A DNA stretch of 64,000 bases from Anthopleura xanthogrammica (Eukaryota; Cnidaria; Anthozoa; Actiniaria; Actiniidae), in assembly GCA_964019055.1 (NCBI GenBank), contig OZ025212.1:7069766-7133765 (forward strand), written 5' to 3'. Positions 1 to 12,897 of the stretch are shown here, in pieces. The notes below the pieces were generated by a model. The model was not told the origin of the DNA. It ran no database searches and saw nothing but the letters and a program-made list of their open reading frames with translations. The translations under genes were made by a program, and so were the position numbers. Each line of letters begins with the position of its first letter. Position 1 is the first letter of the stretch.

Positions 1-81
1 CAATAAACTGCTTCGAGTGATTGTTTCTACTTTAACCTAGTAAGTTTTCATGTAGGATAAAATAAAACTTTTGGGGAAATG

Positions 82-254
82 TAATAGCCCATTTTCGATA
101 TTCTGGTTGAGTGATCACGCACAAAGCAATTCTAGACGAGGCTCCGGGAAAAGAAAATAATATATTAAGTTACTCCATTGTTTCGCAGGAGACTCTTCTT
201 GAATTGCTTTGTGCGTGATCACTGCAGAACCAGAATCTCGAAAGTGGACTATTG
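82..254. repeat. MITE family A, copy 1 (fold-back)
   Basis: The two ends are inverted copies of each other over roughly 60 bases: the left end reads TTTCGATATTCTGGTTGAGT and the right end carries its complement after GATCACTGCAGAACC. The inner parts also pair (GATCACGCACAAAGCAATTC against GAATTGCTTTGTGCGTGATC). The same element recurs at 58613-58780. No coding capacity. Confidence 0.8.
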
Positions 255-1634
255 CCAACTGATCAGAAGTGCAAATGCAATTAGATTACCAAGTTATCCA
301 CAGTATAGAAAGGCTGGGTTTCAATCAAGTCTTTGAATCTCATTATCCACCTCTGATGGTGGTCATGTGCTGTCAACTAAAAGATGAACATTCCCCACGA
401 GACAGGAAATGACGTTAAGTAAAACATAACAATAACGAACATTTAGGGTGGGCTTTACTCACAATGGCAGAGAATTCACATTTTCGATATTTTCGTTGAG
501 TTGCCGACAACCAAACGCCATGACTAGAAGCAAAACTCTGGGGGGGGGGGGGGGGGGAAGAATTACAATTCGGCTTCATTCTTTGCTAGGAGCCTCGACT
601 TCGATCTTTTGGTTTGCTATCACTCCCCTATAACATCGAAAGTAGATGAATTATTTAGCATTTCAGATATCCATGAATATAGTTAAAACTCAAACAAAAA
701 ATCTTATGAGGGAATTTTATGACACGTTGTCTGAAATGGGAAAACATTATGCCAAAGCCATTAACTATGACATTGAAATAACCATCAATGCGCTACTAAT
801 TTAAAGTATATTTACATTGGTAGATGGAAGAAAACCAGTTGTCAATTATCAACGCACCCTTAACAACACACAAGCCACCCTGAATGGAATATTATCCATA
901 TTCCAATTATCTGCGAATTCTTATTAAATACAATAAAAGTCACGAGGGTGACAAAAAGTGCTAAGCTTAATACCTTGTTTTCCAGCGAAATTCCTTGTAT
1001 CGTGCATGCCGCTTTTTCCAAACCTTTTTTTATTCTGTTATCGAAACATATAATTGTGGCGAAATCGAGCGAACATCGTCCAACTGGTGGAGCGTAAATC
1101 CAACTGAAGTCAAACGATCAAACACATAAACACTCTCAGTGGGCGGAGCAATGGCTTTTAACTACATTATAGCAATTATTGTGACATCAATTAAGGAATT
1201 TAGGTTTTTCCGTTATTCAGGAAACGAACTACCCGTTTTTTACCCTACTCTTTCATTTTTCACTGGCGTAATCTCGCGAAGGAAGCAAAGTTTATCAAAG
1301 ACCGACAACTCAAAGGTGATTCTTATTTTCAGTTCGGTTTTTTTGTTTATTTATTCTAGTTTTAAGCTTTCTACGATGATAATTCCAAATGATTGATAGA
1401 ATTACGAGTTACTCTGCATCTAAAGTCTTAGCCAAAATCAGTAATTTGTATAAGTTATATTCAGAGGATTTGATGGACTTTGCTATTAAAGTACGCCAGT
1501 GGTTTTCTTTTAGAGGGCGTCGCTGATTGTGTTGTACGAACTTGAGACATACAACATTTCCAAAATTACCAAGATTACTAGTTCATACCGATATTTGATT
1601 ATGTTGTTTAGAAAATTAGACGAAATTTACTTGT

Positions 1635-1848
1635 AATAGTCCCCTTCACAGTTCCCGGCGCCATCTTGAAAGGTAGCAATGCCTTTGCATCGAAGCGAGA
1701 TGAACGGTGAGCTAGCATTGGTACATACCTTTTTAAAAACCTTGGATAATTATTCAAATGTCTCTATGATTGCAAGCTCACCGTTCGTCTCGATGCAAAG
1801 GCACGGATACCTTTCAGGATGGCGCAGGGAACTGTGAAGGGGACTATT
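1635..1848. repeat. Fold-back MITE with long arms
   Basis: The arms begin AATAGTCCCCTTCACAGTTC and end with the reverse complement GAACTGTGAAGGGGACTATT. Pairing continues inward through the GCCTTTGCATCGA and CTCACCGTTC segments for roughly 90 bases per arm. No open frame. Probably a non-autonomous DNA transposon. No second copy was seen in the window. Confidence 0.8.
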
Positions 1849-2391
1849 GTTGATCCTTTAGTCGTAAAAAAGTAACAATTGATCGCGAATGAACTTTTAT
1901 TATGTATTCCCAAAACTCAGGAAAGAAAACATGATTACCATAGCTGGAAAGAACATGTTAAAATCAGTAAAACTGTAAAGTTTAAAGGAAGTAAATTCAA
2001 AACTCGTGAAGATATGAATTTTCAAACATCGAAATTTTGTATAAAAAGTTTGTTGGAGGTATCTCTGGCCTCGGCTAAGGGGTCTTCATGCAAAGTTTCG
2101 ATTTTTGAACATTCTTAGCTTCGTGCTTTTTAAACCGACAAACTCCACCGTTTTACTGATTATGTTCTTTCCAGCCACTCCAGTAATTATTTTTCGTTTT
2201 TTTGTTTTCTTCCAGTAATTATTTTACTGTTTTACTAAAATTTAAAAATGCCTGATAAAAGCTCATTGGATGAATTTTTTGGCGACGATTTAATTTATTA
2301 TATTAAAGTGTTGCATGTACAGTTAACCAACAAGATCATTAATTAAATGGTATAATTAATTTTATTTCCTATATAAAGTTGTATCTTAACA

Positions 2392-3931
2392 ATGACGATG
2401 AAGTTCCTTTGTCTGCTGATGGTGACAATTCTTCTGCTTCAAGAACTGCCATTTACCGTTTCCCACGACGAGAAAGGTTAGTAATCGCTGGCATTAATAT
2501 ATATATATATAATAGGTTTGTTAATCTGCTTTTGATCGACCCTAAAAAACCGTCCTTGTTTTTATGATATCTTATGATATTTTGCTAATATCCAGTGGCA
2601 AACAAACCTGTGGCCCTTGTTCTAAAATCGAATTGGAATTTAGAAGTTGATTTTTGTGGAGGGAGGAAAACCAGAGAACCCGGAGAAAAACCCTCGAAGC
2701 ATAGGACAGAACCAACTAGAAACTCTACTCACATACGACCCCGAGCCCGGCGGGACTCGAACCTATTGACCAATATGGCCAATATTGCCAATATGGCCGC
2801 CACTTCATTATTATAATTTTTTAAATTCATATTTTAGTTGACCGCTACATTGAAATTATAGATTAGAATGACATCAACAGAGTTAGAAAGTTTGAGACAA
2901 ATATATTAAATTCTTAAGAAGTTATGAGAATATTAGCTAATATTAAAAACGTGAAAAACACCACAACGAGGCTAGCAAGGAAACAGATTACTGAACACAC
3001 ACAAATCTCTGTAATTTTGATTCCAAATAGCTTCACTTGTATTCAATTTATAGCAATGAAACTTTCCAAAAATATTTCTGTTTGCTCTTTCTGATGGTGA
3101 TGCTTAATTTTTAATATTTGGTTTTTATTTCTAAAAGTCAATGGCGGCCATATTGGCATTCGGTCTATTGGATATTTACAAAAGATTTATCAAGGATTTT
3201 CTTTCTAGCATAAACCAAAATATTCTCCATATCTTTTGTGATTATTCTCTTAGAAATGAATTTTTTTTTTACAAAAAATTTGTCCGTCTTTTTTTTGTTT
3301 GTGACGTCATAGCCATCATATTGGATATTTAAGAAAAGATTTATCAATAATTTCGCCCTGTTTCCTTCATCTTCATTATACAGATCATTCGCAAAATGGT
3401 CAACGGAGAAAAGCTAAAAGCCAAGCCTCAGTGCGGGATAGAAAGAGCTTAGAAATAAATAACATACCTGCTAGTGATGACAAAAAAAAAGTTTCCTGCA
3501 GACCTTTGAGTGACGAAGAAGCGAAAACCATAGTCACAGAAAAAGGAATTTTGAAAAACCCAGCAGTTAGTTTGGTAACGGTTTCCGGTAACTTGCTCAA
3601 TGCTTTGAAGGCTAAAGAAACGGTGACCATCACCCTTCCAGAACTACGAAAGAACATACCAAATCAACAAGACCTCTGCGGCCAAAAAGATAAAGTCTAT
3701 AAATATACTGGACTGACTCCTCATGGTAATCTTGCTTACCGTATTGAGGGAGCTAGATGCTCCAAGAGTAATCAGCAGTGCAGTATTAAGAAGCCGCCAT
3801 ACGATTTCGGAGAGTGTGTTGAAGAGAAAAGCACTGCCGTGATAACTGTTTTTAAAAAAAACGGTGGCTCTTTTGACAAAACGGTTGAATTTATTTCCTC
3901 CTGCAAATGTAAAAAGTATAATAATTTTTAA
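2392..3931 (+). CDS. Secreted Spätzle-like cystine-knot protein (two exons)
   Basis: Exon 1 (2392-2476) starts MTMKFLCLLMVTILLLQE, a clear signal peptide, and ends before GTTAGT. Exon 2 (3384-3931) follows TTATACAG. The phase is 1/2 and the total is 210 residues. After the signal there is a basic stretch (QRRKAK, RDRK) that could be a processing site, then a region with one Cys (VSC). The C-terminal domain of about 90 residues has six Cys: DLC, GARC, NQQC, GEC and the final SSCKC. Cys-x6-Cys, then a Cys about 11 residues on, a hydrophobic beta-like segment (AVITVFKK), and C-x-C close to the end matches the layout of Spätzle C-terminal domains. Those ligands are cleaved from a pro-form and bind Toll receptors. 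Alternatives are another cystine-knot ligand (neurotrophin- or IL-17-like). The gene model is well supported; the family call is inference from Cys spacing. Confidence 0.7.
2590..2780 (-). repeat. tRNA-derived SINE (family 1), in intron 1 of the cystine-knot gene
   Basis: Read on the minus strand it carries GGTTCGAGTCCCGCCGGGCT (B box), then GTATGTGAGTAGAGTTTCTA and the CT-rich CCTCCACAAAAA tail. These are the same blocks as the full copy at 17026-17290. The A-box half is replaced by GGCCAATATTGCCAATATGG-type repeats. Confidence 0.75.
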
Positions 3932-4650
3932 CATGTGTTTGCTCAGTATTAGAGAATAATTTCACTTTATCCTGTTAGTTTATCCAAGTCAAAAAAAAAC
4001 CAAATCAAAAGATATATGCACTACTTAGGTATTCACGCGATTCCTCCCCCCCCCCCCCCCCCCCCTCCCAATTTTTGGTGACAGAGTGGGGTCATCATTA
4101 ATAAAGCCCCCTCAACCATTTTACCTGTCACCAGGCTCCAGTAGAAAACAATATCCATCTGCTCTCCAACATGGCGAAAAGTGGTCGCTTTGCATATTAT
4201 CTGGGGCGTATCCATAGCTAAGATTTCCATTGTGGGAGCCACTCTCTGCTAATGACAACAAATCATACCTTTTTCGCAAAACAAAAAAAAAAAATGATGT
4301 GAAATTTTATGGGATATTTTAGAAATTGAGATGAGAGGGAAAAGTGGACGTCCTCAACTACAAAATATACTGAAATATATCAGAAATACAAAAAAAGATG
4401 CTCACTACTACAACAATCTTTTTGCAATTGAATACAGTGTTTTTGAGAGCCCTTGAATCCTAATAAAATATCTGACCCATGACCTGATTTAGCTAAATAT
4501 AGAATAGGAAAACTCAGCGGTTAGGTCTTGCATCTAACTAAGGCATTTTGGGTTCCAAACTAGTATAACTATGTAGAGCTCTACTTACCTAACTTACCTA
4601 CGGTGTTGATTTATATTTGTTGTGCTCATGTAGCTACCTATCTCATCTAA
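3932..4650. other. Spacer between convergent genes
   Basis: The 3' ends of the cystine-knot gene (plus) and the large membrane-protein gene (minus) face each other here. The spacer has a C22-type homopolymer at about 4044-4065 and otherwise AT-rich DNA. I see no gene. The untranslated regions of both genes must lie here, but no polyadenylation signal stands out. Confidence 0.6.
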
Positions 4651-4798
4651 CTAATCATTACAATCTATTTCCAAGCCAGGATTTTCCATCTCATAGGCCT
4701 GCTTAAAATCGTATTTGTCAAGGATGGTTTGATGGGGGCTTTTCAACTCAAATGCCACCTGTTGCTTAAGTGAAGCAGTATGGTTGCGTCTTTTAGCC
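4651..4798 (-). CDS. Last exon: cytoplasmic tail of the mosaic protein
   Basis: The acceptor is TTTTTACAACAG. The exon completes the split codon after the TM helix and encodes [14 protein letters not shown] followed by [15 protein letters not shown] and an acidic end, then a stop. The basic residues directly after the helix fit the positive-inside rule. The upstream exon also reads straight into TAA within its donor (AAAGTAAGT), so an unspliced form would lack this tail. Confidence 0.75.
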
Positions 4799-7700
4799 CT
4801 GTTGTAAAAATAAAATATTGTTGTTTCCAAGGACAATTTTTACGAAAATTTTACGTGAGCAGTCTAGGCAATTAAAGCAGCCCGCAAGTGAGGGATCAGT
4901 CCTCGAATTCTTGAGCATTATTGCTGCAGTAAACTAATGGAAAATGTCAGGATTTTTTTTCTTAATCAAATGGACTAGATACTTACTTTATAACCAATGC
5001 AACAATGATGATCAAAACTATGAGCCCAGCCACTGAGCCACCAATAATGATTAGAAGATTATCATTTGGCGTTGTTGGTACTTTAGTGGTTTCAGTGGTA
5101 GGAGTACTTGTAGTAGTAAGAGGCTGGTCAACCATATACACGGATACAGACAGTATGGTCTTGTTGATGGCTCTGCCGATACGAGCGAGAGATCCATTGA
5201 TGATATCAACAAGAAGGGCCTTGTTGACTGTGTCAGTGACTCCAATGGCGACTCCTGGTGGGAACTTAACGTAGAATGAAACAGCAGCAATCACGCGATC
5301 AGGGATGGACGAGTAAGACAACTGTACTGGGTAACCTGGCAGAAGATGGACTTGGTCACTCGTAAAGAGGATGTAGTCATATGAACGCCTATAAAATTGT
5401 TGATAAAGGAAAATAAAACAGAGTTACTTAGAAATCAATGATTTATTTTAGTTTGTACTAAATAAATGGGTGAAGCTGCAGTTTACCTTGTTCTCTTATT
5501 CAGAGTCTTTGGTAGACACGCTTTCGTCTTCGCACAAAACTCAGTTGTTTCAAATGCAACAGCCTTCTTAAAATTAAAGTCCACCGGTTTGCTCCACTGT
5601 TTCATGTTATAAGAAATGGAAGCACACAAACAATATGCACATTAGTATTTTATTATATCAGATCCAGCCCTATATTATTTGATCTAAACATCAAGACATC
5701 TTTTAAGTTATTCCACCGGGGGGGGGGGGGGGGGGGTTCTCCCTATAATTGACTATACGGGGATGCTCCGCCCGAAAGGGGTACGCTTTTCAGGCCGCAG
5801 GTATAGAAAAGGGGTGGGAATTTGTGAATTTTGGTATAAAAAGGGTAGCTTTTCTTCAAAAGTATATGAAAGGGGTACTTTTTCAGGCAAAAAAGTGTAT
5901 AAAAGGGGTACTTGTTTGCTGAAATTTGGTATACAAAGGGTAAGGGGTCGAGAGTCCGGGCGGAGCATCCCCGTATGAAACGACCCGAAGTACCCCCCCC
6001 CCCCCTCCCCCGGGTTATTCCAACATGAAACCCATAATGTCACGCACTCAAAAATATAAATATAACAGCCACTGGTGTCACCAGCATGGCGGGCAGACAT
6101 GTATATATTCCAACGAGACACCCTAGCGTTTGTTAATGGGATACCTACGAGGAGGCACTGTGACATGCAAAAACCAAAGGATGTAATAGACCTTTTCAGC
6201 TTCGTTGTTTGTTGTGCCCATTTCAGACCATGTGATGCCACTCTTGGGAGCTGATTCTTTCATGTGTTAATATTTTAACAAAAGAACATTTCTCAAGGGA
6301 ATGTCATGTGGTCTGAAATGGGCAATTTGCATACCAAGCTAAAAAGGTCTATTGTCTAACCTCTGAGATGTTTAACCCGTTCATGGTGATATTGACAGCA
6401 TTTCGAAGGTCTGTTTCTGAAGGAGTTGGTGGCGGTGGAGGCATTGGAGGCTTTGGTGTTTTCTCTCCTTCATCAAGTTCTTGACAAAATGAGGATAATT
6501 TTTTTTGAGACAAAAGTTAAATTAACATGTTTTAAAGAAAAAGTGATAGAAGTAATGACGTACGTGACTGTACGTAGTTCAGTGATAAATGGATTGAATT
6601 TTGAATTATTAAAAGGCAACATCATCCAGTCGATATAAACGAAAATAAACAGCATATATCAGTATAGTGAAGTATCGTAATTTTTCCCTATCATTTTCTA
6701 ACTTCTTTATCTATGAACTATAGAATGCATTACCTCGACATCTGCCTTCAATCAAATACATCCCTTCTTCACACCGACATTTGTAAGACCCATAGGTGTT
6801 CTCACAACGTAGGGAGGCTGAGCAGTTGAAGGTCCACTCGATGCATTCGTCAATGTCTAAAAAAAGAAGCATACATTTTTTATCGTTTCCTAATTTCTTT
6901 AAATTTCATGCATGTAAAAGATAATACTAAAAACATGACGTTTTACAGGTTCAGATGAAAAATAATTACTAGTTATACCTTCATATCAAGCGGTGGCGTT
7001 GGACTAAGAAAAAAACTAAACTCACCAATACAAGTCACGTTGTCAGCATTCAAGATAAATCCAGACACGCAGGCACATTCGTACCAACCAATCGTATTTC
7101 GGCATAACTGGTTGCACCGGTTTTTCCCTGTTGTGCATTCATTGATGTCTCAAAAATGGAAAAGACAGAAATTTAATAAGTTGCTGATTTATCCGATTCC
7201 TCTTTAATTATCAGTTTCAATAGTCCTTTTTCGAATTCGTAAAATTACCGCTGTGATCATTGATTACAGATTCGATTTCATTAACGCAGGGTTAGCTTCG
7301 TTTTAGTGTCAAAAAAAATCACTAATACCAACGGTTAAATTAAGAATGCACTGACTTTAACAATACAAACACTTCGAGATTCCACGGACCTTCACTGGAA
7401 CGCATGAAAATTCTACACAAAATCGAGGCTAACCTTGCGAAAATGAATCTGTAGTCTGAAGGAACACAGCGGTATTTCAGTTACGAATTCGAAAAAGGCC
7501 TAATCTGTTCTGAATGAAATTGGATGTAATTCTCGTCATATCTCAAAACTATTTAGTCTAGTGTGGACGACAAGAGTTATGCAATACCTGAACAAGATTT
7601 TCCATCGTTTTGCAGTTGGTATCCAGGTTAACATGTACAGTGGTCCGTCCCGTTGGAGACGTAACAAATATGCTGACATTGATGATTACCATCCTTACAG

Positions 7701-8359
7701 GGGGACTCCGCTGAGGAAAAATAGTAAAAGACCTTCATGAACAACCCAATCGTATGTATGTACGATGTCACAGGTACATCTGTAACTACCCTATAGCTAT
7801 TCACTCTATTCCACTACAATCACTTACGTATGCATCTCTTGGGATTGGCAGGATCTACTGTGAAGTACTTGTCACAGGTACATCTGTAACTATCCTATAG
7901 CTATTCACTCTATTCCACTACAATCACTTACGTATGCATCTCTTGGGATTGGCAGGATCTACTGTAAAGTAGTTGTCACAGGTACATCTGTAACTACCCT
8001 ATAGCTATTCACTCTATTCCACTACAATCACTTACGTATGCATCTCTTGGGATTGGCAGGATCTACTGTAAAGTACTTGTCACAGGTACATCTGTAACTG
8101 CCCGGACTATTCACACATCCTTGCATACAGTCACTGGCAGGATCGCACTCGTTCACGTCTTAAAAAAACAATGTAAAATAAAACCTTTATTTATTTTGTA
8201 CTAAGTAACATTTATATGGATCTGTGTGGCTGTGTGGGCTTCCTGTGGTCGACAGAAATGGACAGATAAGAAGTGCTGAGTATGAAAAAATGATTATCAA
8301 GAATATTTTTACCCTTCTTTTTTGGCGCTTTGTTCTTTCCCCAATAATAAAAATATATA

Positions 8360-8395
<36 letters not shown>

Positions 8396-11300
8396 CTGTT
8401 AACTGGACAGGTCTACAAACAATACACTACAGTAGTTACTTTTAAGTAACTACTTTTATAACGACATGCCAAATGAATTCATCATCAGCGAATTGATCAT
8501 TACTCACCATCACATGTGTGGCCATCTCTGTTTAGCACGTAGCCTGGTTTACAATCGCACGTGAAGGATCCAGGAGTGTTGGCACAGTTTTGGGAACAGC
8601 CGTGTGAAGATCCATCACATTCATCAATATCTACGAAATATGTAGAAGTTAGAAATATGTAAGTCAGAACACATTGTTAAGTGAAAATGTCACAGTTTGT
8701 GGAAAATATAAGTTTGATACAAAACTGGCAACTTCTCCCAACATCATTCAAAATACTGCCAATCAGAATGCAATCTATTCCTTCCCACATATCAGGTATA
8801 GTCCTAAAACATACAAGTGATTCTATACCACTCAATATATCACTCAATATAACTAGTATATATTCAACTGTACTAGCACTTTATTTCAGGTACCTGAGCA
8901 AGAATCTCCTTGTCCTGTGAATCCAGACGGGCAAGGTCCACATTCATATCCAGTAACATTAGCAGGAGCTGGTAAGTCTTTACACTGTACTCCAGGGTAA
9001 CATGGGTTCATATTCACCTCACAAGCATCAATATCACTCTCACAAAATCTACCCGTGTAACCACTTGGACACCGACAAGACATGATACTGAAACGACTGT
9101 TATTACGATCCACTTCTTCTTGATTACTTGTCAAGCAGTCACCACCATTGTGACATGCGCAGACGTACATTACCGGCCTCAAAACTGAAGCTGCTCCTTT
9201 ACTATCCTTTACGATCACTTCCAGCTCAATCTATTTTGTAATAACAGGAATTCGTATAATATATTAAAGTTATGTATATGTATTAAAGTTAGAGAGATCC
9301 ATCAAATTTTCTTATAGCGGAACATCCTTGAGTTTTTTTAAAAATTTGTCCCTAATTTTATATTCGTATTGCGTATGTGTAAAACAATCCGGAATGCACG
9401 GCAAAAACGGGCCGGTAACTAATGTTAGATATAATTCTTTTTGCTTTTTGCCACCATGAAAGCTGTTGATGTTTTCGAAAAGCGTGGCGTCTTAACTTAC
9501 CGGATCGATGGTAACATTCCATGTTACGTTTACAGCTGAATTGCCTTTTTTGATGACAGCATTATCGGGTAAGCCTGTGACAAAAAACTCTATTGTATCG
9601 CCATCTAGGTCGTTGGCTTCAAATGATACGAGTTTAGTTGTGTTGACATTGGCATTAAGATGTGTAGAATCGTTTCGAAATGTAGGAGGTGAATTTTCTG
9701 TTGATAAATGAGCGTTCAGAAAAGACAATTAATTAATAACAAATTATAATTAATATTAGATATTAATTCTTATATTATTGACACGATAGTATAGGCAGAT
9801 GGACGCTCCCTTGCTCCATACCATATGCTAGCGCACCCTCTCATTCAAATCCTGCAAGACGATCCGCGCCTGAAGGCTGTGTCTAAACTATATCATAACA
9901 CTTACTCATTGTAATGGAATCGTTGACCATTTGTGAACCTACGATCTTTGTGCTTAATCCAACAGACAAGTCCTTGGTTGAAGCAGAATCAAACAAGCAG
10001 TTGATGTCACCATTACAAGCAGCGTGAGCTTGTTTCTCTAGAGATTTATTGTAAAATTCCAGATCCTCTAAGAACATGGGCACGAATGAAGTGTTTGAAA
10101 GAGTGGAGACGTTCTCGCCGAACTGGTAGGTAAAAAGCGTTGTTATCTCGTTTACTTGCCCTGTTATTCAAAATGAAGAAAATATTGAGGCACAGGAAAA
10201 CTATTTTTTAAAAGCATCATGCCATAACCATGTTTATTATATACATACCGAGATTTACTCAGTAAAATCCTGTGTAATAAATTTTCGTTCGTTCACTTTT
10301 CCCAACCAATCACAATGCGCGTATCGCTTTTTCACGTGTGAGAAAAACGATACGTCCAATCAGAAGCCACGTACGGCTTTTCTTCACGTGTGAGAAAAAC
10401 GATACGTCCAATCAGAAGCCGGCAGCAACGGGCTCCACTGCTCTTTCGTGTGAGACTTTCGACTAAACTAGAAAGTTTTTATTTCAAAACATGAATGAAA
10501 CTATATTTTAGACGACAAAACCAAAGGGAAAATCGATGAATTACCTATAGTAAAGCGGAGAAAAAGCTGCCTGAGATGTAAATCTATTGGAAAAGTTATT
10601 TAAAAGTACTGAAAACTTGAACAACAACAAGGAAAGTCAGCTTCAGTTGCTTTTGTAAGAAGACGACTTCAATTCGGTGAGACCTAAACTTAGAAAACGA
10701 ATTAGAATTTAATAAGAATAAGTTTTTATTATGCTTGTAAAACAGCGTTGTAAAATAAAGAATTATTGCAATATAATTTTTAGTTTGGAAACTGAGCTTT
10801 GTTTACAAACTTTGTAAACTAAAATAGTCTCTAATTCAAACCAAATTGAAAATCTCGGTATGAATATAATAAAAAGAAAACACCATGGAAAGTGCTTTGT
10901 ACAGTTTTTATTCACTCGTTGTTTCGATTCATAAAACTCACGCGCTCGAAGACTCGCTTGTTCGTTTTATGATACTTCACAACTCGTGAATAAAAACCGT
11001 ACGCGCGCACTTTCCATGAAGTAATCTCTATATCTTACATTTCTGTCCAAACTGAAAGTGAATATCCTTGCTGCTTGCATTCACATGTAAAACATCTCCA
11101 CTTGGTGTGGTCAGGTCATCTGTTTGGTCCCCATTCCAGGTTCCTAACAACCCTTTCGTCTGGTTCCTGAATGACTTGGGCATTGCCAATAAAATGGACA
11201 GAGAACCCTTCACTTCTGTTACAGTAACTGAGATTCCAGATGGGAATGTTGCTCTGAATGCGTTGTCTTTAGGACGGGAGACGACGACAGAGCCATTAAG

Positions 11301-12865
11301 TCTGGTTGATTGGTTGGTAAGACTATAGTAATCCATGGTATCGCCATCAACAAAGAATGTCATGTTACCTATAGAGAATACGATAAAAATGGTAAGATTA
11401 CAGATTTTCAGCTACGTTGCCAATTTTGATGTTCATAAATACAAATCATAATTCCCTTATACCTTCCTTTCCTAAGTTGAGCTGCACCTTGCTTGTATTC
11501 CTCTCCTTCGCGACAAAAGCACAGAATATAGTAGCAGTTCCATCTCCTTTAGCAAGTCTTGTTCTTGCCTGAACTTGAAAGAAGCCGTCCTTTGCATCCA
11601 GCATCACATATTCACCAAGACCGTTAAATGTGTAGTTTTTGCCATCAAGGGTGACAAAGTGAGGGTCGCCCCACATCCAACCTGTATCGAAGACAAAAAA
11701 AAATAGTTAGACTGAGTAAGCATATATTTTGTAGAAAATATGTATACTTAATCCAGCACATATCGTCTCTTGGCGCTTACTGTAGTTTTCGACGTTTTCT
11801 TAACCGCTGTCTTCAAACTCGATTAGAATCGACGCGACAAAAAGATTGACGTGTGAACTGGACATTATACTGTTTATTGAAATGACATGATACTTACTCC
11901 ATTCGGGCAGCTCGTACCGACTACAGTCGCCCGACGGTCTTTTCTGGTAATACAAATGACACAATGAAGACTGAATACAGCACCATTTATGGCCTTTGAT
12001 GTCGCTTTCAAGGTGATCCCCACTTCTAAAACGACGATAACGATGAGGGGTGCCTCCCCCTGGATGACCTACAATTAACGCTCCCCAGCTTCTCCAGTCA
12101 CTGGAGTAACAACATTTTTGTTCCCAACCATCAATAGAAGAGAATGTTGAGTAGGCACAGTGTTCAGACTTCCACCACCAGTTAGATTCAGTTGTGAATC
12201 TTTCATCCCACCATGCTTGACGGAATGTACAAGGGCATGGCTCAAGGTATTCAACGAAAGGTCGTGGATCAGGCTGCAACTTGAACCATCTTTTACATTG
12301 CTGCTCTGCCTTGAGAGTTCCTTTTGACATCTCTAGCCGAAAGAACCATTTTCCTACAACGTCGTGAGAATACTCTTTCGAGCCTCTTCGTGTGACGAAG
12401 ACCTTGCTTCCTTTTTCGCTATCAATGCTCTCTATGTTGACAGTCCCAGATCTAATATAACATTGGATTAGAACGTTTTTTTTATTTAAAGGAAATCAGG
12501 CAGTTTAGGAATTGAAGTCAAATGGAAACTAAATCCTGAGGTACAGAAGGTATAAGGTGCTTCCGTGATAGGAGAAAATTAACACTTTTCAAATTTACAT
12601 CATTTATAAATGCATACCTCGGAACATTATAGAAATGTCTTCGTCCAGCGCTCCATCCAACCACAGGTAGCCCACGTGCATTCCAGAAGCGACGGTAATT
12701 ATCTCTAAACAAAATTTTTGATAAGGGAACTTAGATTAATAATAAAGTTCTCAGATGTGAAAGTACTTTGAAGGAGCAAGGATGGAACAGTGCGCGGCCT
12801 TCGGTGCAAGAGGTCCGAGTTCGATTACCTTATTACGACTTCTTTCCTTTCAGTCTAGCTTTAAT

Positions 12866-12897
<32 letters not shown>

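Larger units (their letters stand above)
1..2391. other. Intergenic, repeat-rich, no gene recognised
   Basis: No reading frame here shows a domain, signal peptide or plausible splice partners. The stretch holds two complete fold-back elements (about 82-254 and 1635-1848), half of another MITE near 719-761, and a poly-G run at about 541-557. It is the upstream region of the secreted-protein gene starting at 2392. A TATAAA-like string lies about 20 bases before that ATG, too close to be a convincing promoter for it. Confidence 0.6.

Noticed and set aside
7768..8035. Extra EGF exons
   Set aside because: The upstream-lying units have donors but no acceptor or 5' half, so they are exon fragments, not full exons.
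7768..8083. CRISPR array
   Set aside because: The repeat is a tandem with no unique spacers and matches exon sequence; the genome is eukaryotic.
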